The translations under genes were made by a program, and so were the position numbers. Of a DNA stretch of 64,000 nucleotides, positions 46,607 to 57,142 are shown one piece after another; the stretch's first letter is position 1; every line of letters starts with the position of its first letter. The notes below the pieces were generated by a model. The model was not told the origin of the DNA. It searched no databases and saw only the letters and a program-made list of their open reading frames with translations. The DNA lies in contig KB722736.1 of assembly GCA_000349905.1 (NCBI GenBank), forward strand, positions 2,926,754 to 2,990,753, in the 5' to 3' direction. This DNA is from Volvariella volvacea V23 (lineage: Eukaryota > Basidiomycota > Agaricomycetes > Agaricales > Pluteaceae).

Positions 46607-49107
46607 ATGCTTGCCTGGCGACTCCGACGCGGATTACCATCGCGTCTACGCGTACCAAAAGATTGCCGATTCTATGCCACTCACATTGAGCATGACGCAT
46701 CCAAAATTCGAAATATGGCACTTGTTGCCCATATAGGTATGTCTGGTGTGTCTCTCCACTGCCTTTTAGCTCAACCCTTTCAGACTCTGGGAAGACCACA
46801 TTGACCGAATCCATACTCCTCAAATCATCCTATCTCATTGCTTCTGGCTCCGTCGACACAGGAAGTACGACTACCGACTTCCTTCCGGCAGAGAGGGAGC
46901 GTGGCATTACCATTCAATCTGCAAGCATACCAGTTAAATGGAAGGACTGGACCTTTAACCTCATAGATACACCGGGTCATGCAGATTTCGGCATGGAGGT
47001 GGAAAGCGCCAGCAGAGTTGTGGATGGTGCTGTTGTTCTTATCGATTCTGTTGAAGGTGTCGAGTCGCAGACAAAAGGTGTATGGGGGCAACTTGACAGG
47101 TTGGTACTTCTGGAGTGTTGTTTATATCAGCACTCAGGTTTTTACAGATACGAAGTAGCAACCAGAATGGTATTTCTCAACAAATTAGACCGTCCAGGCG
47201 CATCATTTAAGCATTCACTGTCCTCGTTATTGCGCCATAGGTTACACCCCAATCCAATGCCCTTGGCATTACCCGTCGCATCCTTTAACCCTACGCACTA
47301 CACGCAAGCTGAGCCTGGTGTCTGTGGAATCGTCGACCTCGTAAAATGGGAAGTTTGGAATTGGAATAAAGGCGAGGCACAGTGCACTAGCCTTCCCCGG
47401 ACGGCAACTGAACTGCAAAATGCCAATATCTTCCCCAAGGACCACCCTATGCTTTCGCATTTGATTCCTGCCCGCATCCAGTTGTTAGAAAATTTGTCTA
47501 TGACTTCTGAAAGCCTTATGGAAACACTTCTCTCGCTACCTTCGGCGCCTGATGCATACCTTTCACTCAAACAAGATGCCATCATACCGCACCTCCGACA
47601 GGCTACCCTCAGTAATGAAGTTTTGCCCGTGTTGTGTGGCTCAGCGGTTAACAACATCGGAACTGAGCTTGTGTTGGACTATGTCGGAGAGTTATTCGCT
47701 AGTCCTTTAGATGTTTCCCGCAGCAATTACGGACAGAACGCGCCTCTGCGTGCTCTGGCATGGAAGGTCTCGTGGGATCCTAAACGGGGCTGGATGACCT
47801 TTATTCGCATTTACTCCGGTATGGATTGCTGTTGACATGCTGAATGGTTGCACTCACTGCTATTAGGTAAACTTAGCCGCCAGAGTACTATATTAAATAC
47901 TAGTGCTAACCAGAAGGAGCGCGTGTCGAAACTATTATTGCTCTATGCTTCTGAGGCAGTCGAGGTGGACGAATTGCCTTTCGGCTCGGTGGGTGTCATC
48001 CTGGGCCTGAAGCATACCCGAACTGGAGATACGTTGACTGCTGCGGGAGGGCCACTTTCTACATCGACTTTGCGTGATATTACTCCTCCACCTGCAGTAA
48101 TCTCCGCCTCGGTGATTCCTCACTCCCATTCAGACCTCGAACCAGTTGTCAATGCACTACAGTCCCTTATTCGCACAGATCCCTCGGTTCGTATGGATAC
48201 TCAAGAAGGACAGACTCTGGTACATGCGCTTGGCGAGCTTCATCTGGAGATAGTCGAAGGAAGATTACGAGACGAATGGAATGCGAAGTTCGAATTTGGT
48301 CCCCGCAAGGTTAGCTATCGCGAGGGCCTCGGATCTGGGTTAACCAGTAACACGTCAAACGAATGGCAAACCGAAGTTGGAGGGAAGACTGTGACTATTC
48401 GCATCGATTTCAAAGTGCGCCCTCTCGAACCCGATGAAGAAGGCGATGCGTCATGGGGTGGGAATATCGTAGTCGATGTTGAGGGCAAATCTCTTCCATC
48501 TCCAGAAGCTAACTCCGGCACACCTGAGGGTTATATTGCCCGTGGGATCGGAGCTGCCCTCGCAAATTCACCCCATACTTCTCTGGCCATGTCCCAAGTT
48601 TATGTTGAGCTTGAGCACTTCTCAGCCCCCCCTGGGATACCCTACCCTGTACTCTCTGGGGCAAGTGCTGTCATTCTACGCCGATTGATTACCAGCGCAG
48701 GTCCCGGACCCCTCATGGAACCATATATACGTCTCAAGGTTGCCGTTCAGGAGAGCACCCTCGGCAAAATTGTCAAGGATCTGACTGAGCATGGAGGAGA
48801 GATTCTGGATCTGGGAGGAAGCCTCACAGAAGAGGTGGGTGGCTTTCCTGAAGTTGGTGTATACACACCTCCTGAGTGGATTTCGCCATCCCACTCTACT
48901 CTAATCCCTAAGAATCACCCGAGTGCAAAGCGATCTATACAGGCCATGGCACCTTTGAATAGTGTTCTGGATTATTCAAGGAGACTCCGGTCTCTCTCAG
49001 GAGGACATGGCACTTATGAACTTGCCAACGCTGGCTTTAGACCAGTTTCGGACAGCCGTAGGCAGGAGATTTTGGTAGAAATTGGTAGAGCATCATTTAA
49101 GTATTAA
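46607..49107 (+). CDS. MEF2: Mitochondrial elongation factor G2 / ribosome-recycling GTPase (Mef2)
   Basis: Four exons: 46607-46736, 46784-47099, 47148-47818, 47867-49107; 785 residues. The start MLAWRLRRGLPSRLRVPK is a typical mitochondrial presequence. GTPase motifs: G1 AHIDSGKTT (completed across intron 1), switch I ERERGITIQSA, G3 DTPGHADF, G4 NKLD. Domains II to V follow, including GELHLEIVEGRL and the C-terminal GHGTYELANAGFRPV. The variant G1 with Ser and the AHIDSGKTT context agree with EF-G2/Mef2, which splits mitochondrial 70S ribosomes with RRF after termination. Its stop codon lies one base from the stop of the convergent unknown gene. Confidence 0.92.
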
Positions 49108-49108
49108 C

Positions 49109-50372
49109 CTAATACCTATCCAGTTCTCGCACCTCATCTGCATCACTAAAAAACACAGCTCCGTCTATTTCATTCTCATCATCCATTACTACTCCCGGAA
49201 AATCTCCCATCTGGGTCAGAAGTTGGCTTAATTCCATCATATCACCATGATCGTCTGGCTCGTCTTGGTTAAGGCGAAACAATTGGGTGCTCTGTCCCTG
49301 GTCAGTCAATCCCTGTAGAAGTGCCCCAGGAGGAGGTAAATCGTCATCATCAGGGAGGAAAAGTGGAGTATGTTCGCGTGATGCAGACTCATTTCGTCTC
49401 GGAGGCACAAAGTCTGGAGGTGCAATGACGGAGGCCGGTACTTTTGGCGCAATTGAGGGAGCACGAGGGGTGGAACGAATGGGGGGCCAAGGCTCAACAA
49501 CTACACAAAGACAGCAGCCATAAATGTGGAAACCTCGATACTTAAGCTGAAGGATTGGCTTGGGCTTTTCCTCTTCTTGCTCAATCATAATTTGGGTTAA
49601 TACACTGGAGTTGTCTCCCACCTTCTCCGTGTTTATTGATGTGTCCATGGGGGATGCTTCTTCATCACTTCCATACGTTACTCCACCGTCTTCCGCTGTA
49701 GAATCGTCCGATGATGAGGACCCATCATCGGAAACCACCCTCTTTCCTTTTCCCTTGCCATGCCGTCGAAACTTCTTTGTAGGTTGGCGGGTGTCCTTTT
49801 CTGGTTGCCGTTTACGCTTCGAATGGCCCTGCTCAAATTGCTGGGGCTTTACCGGCAAGGCCGCAGAATAATTCCTTGTCTGATTGGGTTTGAGTGTTGT
49901 TTGATCGTGGTAATGAGTACTTTTACCTTTACTACGAGTGAATGTGGACCGGTCTTTCTCAAGAAATAGCAAAACTGGTACGCGTCTAAGATACAAGGGT
50001 TTGAGGCTGACCCAGCTTACGCCGAAAGATTAGACTTACCACCACGGTGTGTGTCGACAGTTATCTTGTTCCTTGTCGTTGGAGTATTTGCCCGTACGAA
50101 CTCGGATTCGGTCCTCAACTTCTCGAGGATACTAGGACTGATCTCAACGCATCGTGATACTGAAGTGCGACTAAACGTACTTAGGTCGAAGGTCCGCTAT
50201 GACACCTTGTAATATACAATCAGACATCCATTCGAGGTGTCTTTCGTCTAGATATACCTTGAGTAATGAGCAAGCGGTACCAAGAAAGCAAAATGGAAGC
50301 CCAAATTACATAGACAGGTAAGACGACGCGGTCAGATATACGCAGATAATAAGGGTTGCGCAACTTGAACAT
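49109..50372 (-). CDS. Conserved-looking unknown protein with disordered middle
   Basis: Five exons: 50372-50316, 50257-50181, 50131-50040, 49985-49927, 49840-49109; 338 residues. I do not recognise the family. The N-terminal 95 residues look globular: MFKLRNPYYLRISDRVVLP, VYLDERHLEWMSDCILQG, KITVDTHRGDAYQFCYFLRK. Then a Lys/Arg-rich run (SKRKRQPEK, KKFRRHGKGKGKR), resembling a nuclear localisation signal, and an Asp/Ser/Glu-rich segment. A hydrophobic LKYRGFHIYGCCLCVVVEPWPP follows, then an acidic tail with DGAVFFSDADEVRE. The first four introns were placed by frame continuity; exon sum is divisible by three. The layout suggests a nuclear protein. The last exon alone was the only long open frame. 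It is tail-to-tail with MEF2 and transcribed away from the dehydrogenase. Confidence 0.65.
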
Positions 50373-50500
50373 ATCAGTAGATTGGGCCAGTAACGCGTTC
50401 GATTGAGCAAGCCCGCGTGGTGATTCAGGTTGTTTGGTTCAAAGCTTGCCACTACACGCTACAGATCACATATACATACACATAAAAAGCAACCAATCTT

Positions 50501-52207
50501 CTACTCTCCGTCTGGAGAAACTCCTGGACCCGAGATAATAGCCTTAATGACCCCCTTCCCGTCTTTACTTTTTCCTTTTCGGGTTGCATCAAACGCGATC
50601 AAGGCGTCCTCGAACTTATATCTACAGACAACACGAGGAAGCAACATGAGGAAGATGAGAGCGAGAATAATTCGTTGCTTACCTATGTGTGACAAGGGGC
50701 TTAAGATTGATTTTACCGCTTGCTACTAAAGAGATGGCCAACTGATAATCGCCAGGCTGCGCGCAGTTGAGATTAGTTCATGCAGTCAACAGCAAATCAT
50801 ATTTCGTGAGCTTACGCCATATCGGAAGGACCCCTTGTATGTTACTTCTTTGGCAGTTAAGAGAGCGAGATTGATAGTAACATTGGGGTTACCCATGCCA
50901 ACCTAGGTGACGGCTATGACTCGGTGAAATGCCCAGAGATTGTCATGCGCATACCTGCACAAATGTGCCTCCAGATTTTACGATATGAAGGGCGGTTTGG
51001 ATGGAAACTTCAGCACCGCTGGCATCGATGACAAGATCAATGCCCTTAAGCCCTCGGTCTTCAACCCCGAGCTGTTCCTTAAGCAGCTGTGCATTTCTAC
51101 GACTATAATCTGGCCTTGCCTCTCCTTCAAGAAACTTGGGTGGAAGGTAAACCTCCGTTGCAACGTACTCCTTGGCAAAAGCAAGACGTTCGGGGTTGAT
51201 ATCAATAGCAATGATACGCGCAGCTCCGAGGGCCTTTGCGACAGCCATAGCCACCAATCCTACTGGTCCGCAACCAAAAACGGCAACGGATTGGCTTGCC
51301 CGGAAATTGCCCAGTTTTGAAACGGAATGCACGCCCACAGCGAGGGGCTCAATCTATCTGCGATGAAATCGAGTTACTCGTCAGATACTCGTAAGACATA
51401 CCATAGCACCATCTTCGAGCGAGAGGTTACTTGGGAGTGGATAAGTCAGATCTGCTGGGACTTTATAATATCGCCCCAAAGTACCGTCGTAAGGGGGAGT
51501 TGCCGCGAAAATGATATCCGGACAGAGCTTGGGTACATTAATATTCAGCCGCGGTACCACCAGGTTTATCTTACCTCATATCGACCATCCTTGCAAAATT
51601 CGCAGACCCCTGAGATACCAATGAAAGACACATCGTGCAATAATAAAATAACACGCACTGCACGTAGCACCAGGCTCAATTGCTACTCTGTCCCCGACCT
51701 TCACATGGGTGACCTTGGGCCCCACTAGTGGTATGGGGTAAGTGCGAGTGAGTAGAGAAGGGGAACGAGCTCGCACCTTTGGCCACAACCCCAGAGGATT
51801 CGTGGCCGAGGACCTTTGCGAGACAAGATGAGCGAGGGTAGCAGATATCGCAGCGGATTGGACTACCATGGGTTTGGTGACGATAAAGTCTCCAATTCGG
51901 CCCTCCACTAGATAATGCACCTGTCCCAGCCGTGTCAATACATTGCCCTGAGTCTAGTAGGTGGGCCATACATCGGAGCCACAGATGCCTGGATTAGATG
52001 CCCATCAAACATCGCACAAGATCGCTGGGGATAAAATGTACCTGTTTTCTTCACGGCAACGAGAACCTCATCCCCGGCGACTGATCGAGATGCTGTGAGG
52101 TCATTGGAGAGCCTAGCGGACGAGCCTGACTTACCTTCCGGAATGGGACGCTCTTCAAAGATGGCGTTTTCGATGCTCTTGAGTACGAAGGATGGGTTAT
52201 CAGACAT
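50501..52207 (-). CDS. Zinc-type xylitol/sorbitol dehydrogenase (D-xylulose reductase, MDR family)
   Basis: Twelve exons: 52207-52135, 52080-52042, 51988-51972, 51920-51867, 51813-51777, 51724-51659, 51609-51575, 51527-51402, 51353-50955, 50902-50816, 50756-50683, 50621-50501; 375 residues. Catalytic zinc ligands are the Cys of GICGSDVHY, His-Glu of LGHESSG, and the Glu of IEPLAVG. The structural zinc lobe has four Cys (ATCRVCEFCKDGRYELCP). The Rossmann dinucleotide motif is FGCGPVGLVAM with the Asp of AIDINPERL selecting NAD. The family oxidises polyols: xylitol to D-xylulose in pentose use, or sorbitol to fructose; the two cannot be separated here. Exon 3 is only 17 nt and carries the catalytic CGSD. 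Divergent with the kinase gene, 253 bp. Confidence 0.91.
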
Positions 52208-52460
52208 GGCGGGCGACGAGGAAGAATGCGACTTCGAGAGACATCTCACAAGGTGCTTTAAAGCCCCTCATCGGGCCGCTGCGGCGACCGAGGATGGATA
52301 TGTCGGTATTATGTCGGGGGATTGGCGAACAGTCTGAACCTGGTCAGCCTCCTTGTTCCGGTCATAAACCCAGTTGGGCTGCCATCGACCGCCATGCATC
52401 CCTTCTTTCCCCTTTCTTTGTAACATATCTTCTGCAATATCATCCTTTCTTCGAACGAAC

Positions 52461-53855
52461 ATGGTTCATATCCCAGCCTCCCAGACAATGCCCGACCTGC
52501 GGGGCAGGCTCATCGACGACGGACGCCTCTTGCTTTTGGACACCTTGGGCTCTGGAGCCTACGGTAGAGTATATCGTGCCTTGGACAAGAGTTCTCCATC
52601 TGGCGGCAAACACTACTATGCAGTCAAGTGTCTATACAGGCCGGAGCCTGGCTCATACCAGGCAGAATTTCAGTCCCGCGAATTCGCCAACCACAAACGC
52701 GTTGCCGATCATCCCAACGTCATCACATTGCACAAAGTAGTGTTTGACCGCAATTACGTCTATGTAATCCTTGATCTCTGCGACGGTGGCGACCTGTTTT
52801 CCGCAATCACGGAGAAGCAGATGTTCCACAACAATGATCGGCTCGTCAAGACGGCATTCACCCAGCTCATCGACGCTGTCCAGTACTGTCACGACCGAGG
52901 CGTATTCCACCGAGATATCAAGCCCGAAAATGTACTCTGTTCCGAGGATGGTGCCCATATCTGGCTTGCCGACTTTGGGTTGTCTACCCGTAATCATGTC
53001 TCAAAGGACTTAGGATGCGGTAGTTCCTACTACATGAGTCCCGGTCAGTTGTCAGTCACTCATATTGCCCCACTTCCTGAATCTCTTCCCCTGTCAGAAT
53101 GTATCGGCAAGGAACTCGCTCTTGGTCGCTACTCCACTCGTCATAGCGACATTTGGTCCCTGGGCGTCATCCTAACCAACATGATTTCTGGCCGGAATCC
53201 TTGGAGATATGCTACGACACAGGACGACTGCTTTTCTGCCTTTGTCAACAACAGAAATTTCCTCCGACAGGTTCTACCGATTTCGATGGGGGCGAACGAG
53301 ATCTTGAAGCGCGTCTTCAGGTTGAACCCTCTCACACGTATCTCTCTACCAGATCTCCGACAAGAGACGCTCGATTTAGACACGTTCTTCTTAACCTCCG
53401 ATGGTCCTTCCGCCAACAAAGGCAGCAATCAGATTGTGGCAACACGAGCCCAAGCCCCAGCGGAAATATCCAAGATTCAGGGAGATACGCCACGAGCGGA
53501 AAATCCCCCTCCTGAAGACGACTCGGCAAAGCCCTCAGATCGGGAAGAACGTTCTTCAACTGAAGCATATGTCGGCCCTTCCCCTTATTTACGTCCCGTC
53601 GGACTTGTCGGACACGAAAACGGAGACACCCCCGTCGACTCGCTGTCAAGCAACTCCAGTTCCGAAGGAGAAAGCGAAGGTCCAATCACACCCGCAACGA
53701 ATCCGATTGATCCTGATATCGAGGTTCCTGAGCTACCAGAAGATGGATTAGGCAAACTGATTTCGCAATCGCCTGCTAATGGTGAGGAGAAAAAGCCTCC
53801 TGCTCGGCGGACTCTACTTCGTATGGCATTCCAGAAATTGAAGGTATCGGTGTGA
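52461..53855 (+). CDS. Serine/threonine protein kinase (Ran1/Sks1/Vhs1-like)
   Basis: Two exons, 52461-53043 and 53098-53855; 446 residues. All kinase landmarks are present: glycine loop LGSGAYGRVY, VAIK-type AVKCL, C-helix Glu (around SREFANHK), HRDIKPENVL catalytic loop, DFGLS, and the APE-type motif SPECIGKEL completed only after splicing. The kinase domain occupies residues about 15-310. The C-terminal 130 residues are Pro/Glu/Ser-rich with LRMAFQKLKVSV at the end. The pattern CHDRGVFHRDIKPENVL is typical of the fungal Ran1/Ksp1/Sks1/Vhs1 group, which acts in nutrient and cell-cycle control; the exact orthologue is uncertain. The 54-nt intron is in frame and stop-free, so an unspliced product is also open. 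Confidence 0.9.
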   Translation: MVHIPASQTMPDLRGRLIDDGRLLLLDTLGSGAYGRVYRALDKSSPSGGKHYYAVKCLYRPEPGSYQAEFQSREFANHKRVADHPNVITLHKVVFDRNYVYVILDLCDGGDLFSAITEKQMFHNNDRLVKTAFTQLIDAVQYCHDRGVFHRDIKPENVLCSEDGAHIWLADFGLSTRNHVSKDLGCGSSYYMSPGQLSVTHIAPLPESLPLSECIGKELALGRYSTRHSDIWSLGVILTNMISGRNPWRYATTQDDCFSAFVNNRNFLRQVLPISMGANEILKRVFRLNPLTRISLPDLRQETLDLDTFFLTSDGPSANKGSNQIVATRAQAPAEISKIQGDTPRAENPPPEDDSAKPSDREERSSTEAYVGPSPYLRPVGLVGHENGDTPVDSLSSNSSSEGESEGPITPATNPIDPDIEVPELPEDGLGKLISQSPANGEEKKPPARRTLLRMAFQKLKVSV

Positions 53856-54129
53856 ACTACGTTTCGTAGGACAGTGCAGGCACCGTCCTTTTTTTTGGTT
53901 GTAGTTTCAATCTAAACCCCCACGCTCGTTTGTATGTATCATAGTATCAATAGAAAAGCACAAAAGTTACGCAATCTCAGTATCAAATGACCGAACCATA
54001 TCCAATATTATCCATCGATATCAGGGGACAGCACGTGGGTAACGAGGCTAAAACACGCAATCTCGACTAACAATATTCTTGCATCGTACCACCATCTTCC
54101 CTACCACTTTTCACTACAGTTTAGTCCAA

Positions 54130-56793
54130 ATGGTTTCTTCCAGCGTCCTTGGTTTCCCTCGCATCGGTTTGTTTTCAGCATATACAAGCCTCTCTCGCTA
54201 TTAACACGCGTGATTCAGGTGCGAATCGCGAAATCAAAAAAGCCGTTGAGGCTTACTGGGCTGGCAAGCTCTCTGCTGAGGAGCTTACCAAGGCGGCAGC
54301 AGCCATCAAACTCGATAGCTGGAATAGAGTCAAGTCCCAGGGTGTCGACTTCATCCCGAGGTGGGACTCTTCATTTCTTTCATAAACTGGAACTTAGTCT
54401 CATCTTTTCGTAGCGGAGAGTTCACCCTTTACGATCATGTTCTTGACCATTCCACTGCCTTCAACGTGATCCCCAGTCGCTATGTTGGTCTTGGTCTTAG
54501 CCCCCTTGATGTCTACTTCGCTATGGGCCGCGGCCGTCAGGCTGATGGTGTCGATGTCCCTGCATCTGAGATGAAGAAATGGTGCGGTAAACGCTTCTAG
54601 CATCTCTAATTTGCCTTGACACCCACGTTCAGGTTCGACACTAATTACCACTATGTCGTCCCTGAGTTCTCAGACGAGACCGAGTTCAAACTCAACTTCA
54701 ACAAAGCTTTGGAAGAGTATAATGAAGCGAAGGCAGCCGGCATTATCACTCGCCCCGTTATTCTCGGGCCTATCTCGTTCCTGGTTCTTGGAAAGGCCGC
54801 TAAGGGTGCAAAACCCGGTTTCCAAGCAATTTCCCTCCTCCCAAAGCTTTTGCCAATCTATAAGACCTTGCTTACAGATCTAAAGACTGCGGGTGTCGAA
54901 TGGGTTCAAATTGACGAACCCATCCTTGTTTTGGATTCAGCCGCTGGGTTGGAGCCCGAGTTCGCCTCTGCATACAATGAACTGGCACCCATTGCCCCTA
55001 AAATCCTCTTGGCCACCTATTTTTCCAGACTCGATTCGAACGTGAACTTCGTTGCAAAACTTCCTATCGCCGGGCTGCACATTGACCTTGATCGTGCTCC
55101 GGCACAGCTTGACAGCGTACTCGCTGCCATCAAGCCTACCCAAATCATTCTCTCCTTGGGCTTGGTTTCTGGCCGTAACGTCTGGAAGACAGACCTTGCC
55201 GCCGCTATCAAGCTTGGTCAACATGCTATCGACGCCTTGGGTCCTGACCGTGTCATCGTTGCTACCTCATCTTCCTTGCTCCATACCCCTGTTACCCTCG
55301 CTTCTGAGACCAAGCTCACTCCAGAACAAAAGGGTTGGTTCTCGTTCGCGACTGAGAAGGCGAAAGAAGTTGCTGTCATCGCTGCTTCATTGTCTGGATC
55401 TCAAGATCCCAGCATCGCTGCGGCTTTGGAGGAGAACAAGACCTCTATTGCTCAGCGCCGTGAATTTGAACGCACTTCTGATGACACCGTTCGCAAGCGG
55501 GTTGCCGCCATCACCCCTGATCTGTTCGAGCGCAAGAGCCCATTCGCTGTTCGCAAGGAAATTCAAGCTAAACACCTTAACCTTCCCAAATTCCCTACCA
55601 CCACCATCGGCTCCTTCCCTGTAGGTCCCAGTGCTCTGATTTAAGGCTAACAATGCTGACACTACGAACAGCAAACTAAGGAGATCCGACAAGCACGTGC
55701 TAAACTCGGCAAAGGAGAAATCACTGAGGAACAGTATGAAGAGTTCATCAAGAAGGAGATTGAGACTGTAGTCCGCTTCCAAGAAAGAATCGGCTTGGAT
55801 CTGCTAGTCCACGGTGAACCTGAGCGTAACGACATGGTACAATACTTTGGTGAACACTTCCACGGTTTCGTCTTCACGCAGAATGCGTGGGTACAAAGCT
55901 ACGGCTCTCGGTCAGTCTTCACGAGCTTCTCCTTGTTTGTCAACCCTTATTTGTTGTTACAGTTACGTGCGACCTCCTATTATCGTATCAGATATTTCGC
56001 GACCTGGTCCCATCACCGTCAAATGGAGCAAGTATACCCAAAGTTTGACGAACAAGCCCGTTAAGGGAATGCTCACTGGACCTGTTACCATTTTGAACTG
56101 GTCCTTCCCTCGTGCTGACGTCTCCCGCGAACTCCAGGCCAAGCAGCTCGCTCTTGCCCTGCGTGATGAGGTCATAGATCTAGAACAGGGAGGAATCCAC
56201 GCTATTCAGGTAGATGAGCCAGCTATCCGTGAAGGCGTGCGTATCTCGTCCGGAGTTGTCCTTGCTTCTAAGTATTCACATTGTTTCCTCAATAGCTTCC
56301 ACTCCGCCGTGCTGACTGGGATGGCTATCTGAAATGGGCGGTCGACTCCTTCAAGCTAGCTACCGCGGGTGTTAGCGATCAACTCCAAACACACTCCCAT
56401 TTCTGCTATTCAGACTTTGATGACATCTTCCCCTCCATCCAGCGCCTGGACGCGGATGTCATCTCGATTGAATTTTCCAAGAGCGATATGAAGTTGTTGA
56501 GCGCGTTCAAGCAATATGGCTACTCCAACCAAATCGGGCCTGGTGTCTATGATATCCACTCTCCTCGTGTTCCTGGTGGTCAGGAGATCAAGGACCGCCT
56601 CAAGGCCATGTTGGAAATCCTTCCTGACTCTCTCCTCTTCGTTAACCCTGATTGTGGATTGAAGACTCGTGGTTGGAAGGAGACTGAAGGTACTCAGTAA
56701 TTCACTTGGATTAAATAACACTCTAACAACGTCTCAGCTTCCTTGATCAATCTCGTCGAGGGTGCACGCTGGGCCCGTGAAAACTATGCTTAA
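54130..56793 (+). CDS. MET6: Cobalamin-independent methionine synthase
   Basis: Eight exons: 54130-54166, 54219-54360, 54414-54581, 54633-55620, 55672-55910, 55963-56236, 56296-56689, 56738-56793; 765 residues, the usual length. The N-terminal half carries [32 protein letters not shown] and [13 protein letters not shown]. The C-terminal catalytic half has [31 protein letters not shown], and zinc ligands in HSHFCYSDF and NPDCGLKTR. The final [11 protein letters not shown] end is conserved. It transfers the methyl group from 5-methyltetrahydrofolate polyglutamate to homocysteine. Codon choice and length suggest high expression. Intron 1 falls right after GFPRI. Confidence 0.96.
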
Positions 56794-57142
56794 TCATCGA
56801 CACAACCACGCTTCAACAGCGATCGCCTACCGCTTATTGAGAGCAGGAAGAGCTGTCCTGGGTTTGCTGAGTGAGTTATTTATATCGGCACTGCGAGCCG
56901 ATGGCCGATAATTGCGCCGCGCGGAGTGCTTCAATGAGAGGCGGGAGCTTTGCGTGTAGTCGTGGGATTTCAACAATCCTTCATATGCAGATTGTCAACT
57001 TGTACTGACTTGTAGCACAACACTTGCTGCTATGTATTCATCGAGTGCTGTGATAATTCTATCGACCAACAGTCAAAAGGTAGACTGCAGTGTCTATTGA
57101 ATGTGAACAGGTAAAATGCAGAAAGACGTATGCCAGCAGATT
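56794..57142. other. Intergenic region between convergent MET6 and photolyase genes
   Basis: 349 bp between two stops. Nothing recognisable besides A/T-rich patches suited to 3' end formation. Confidence 0.4.
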
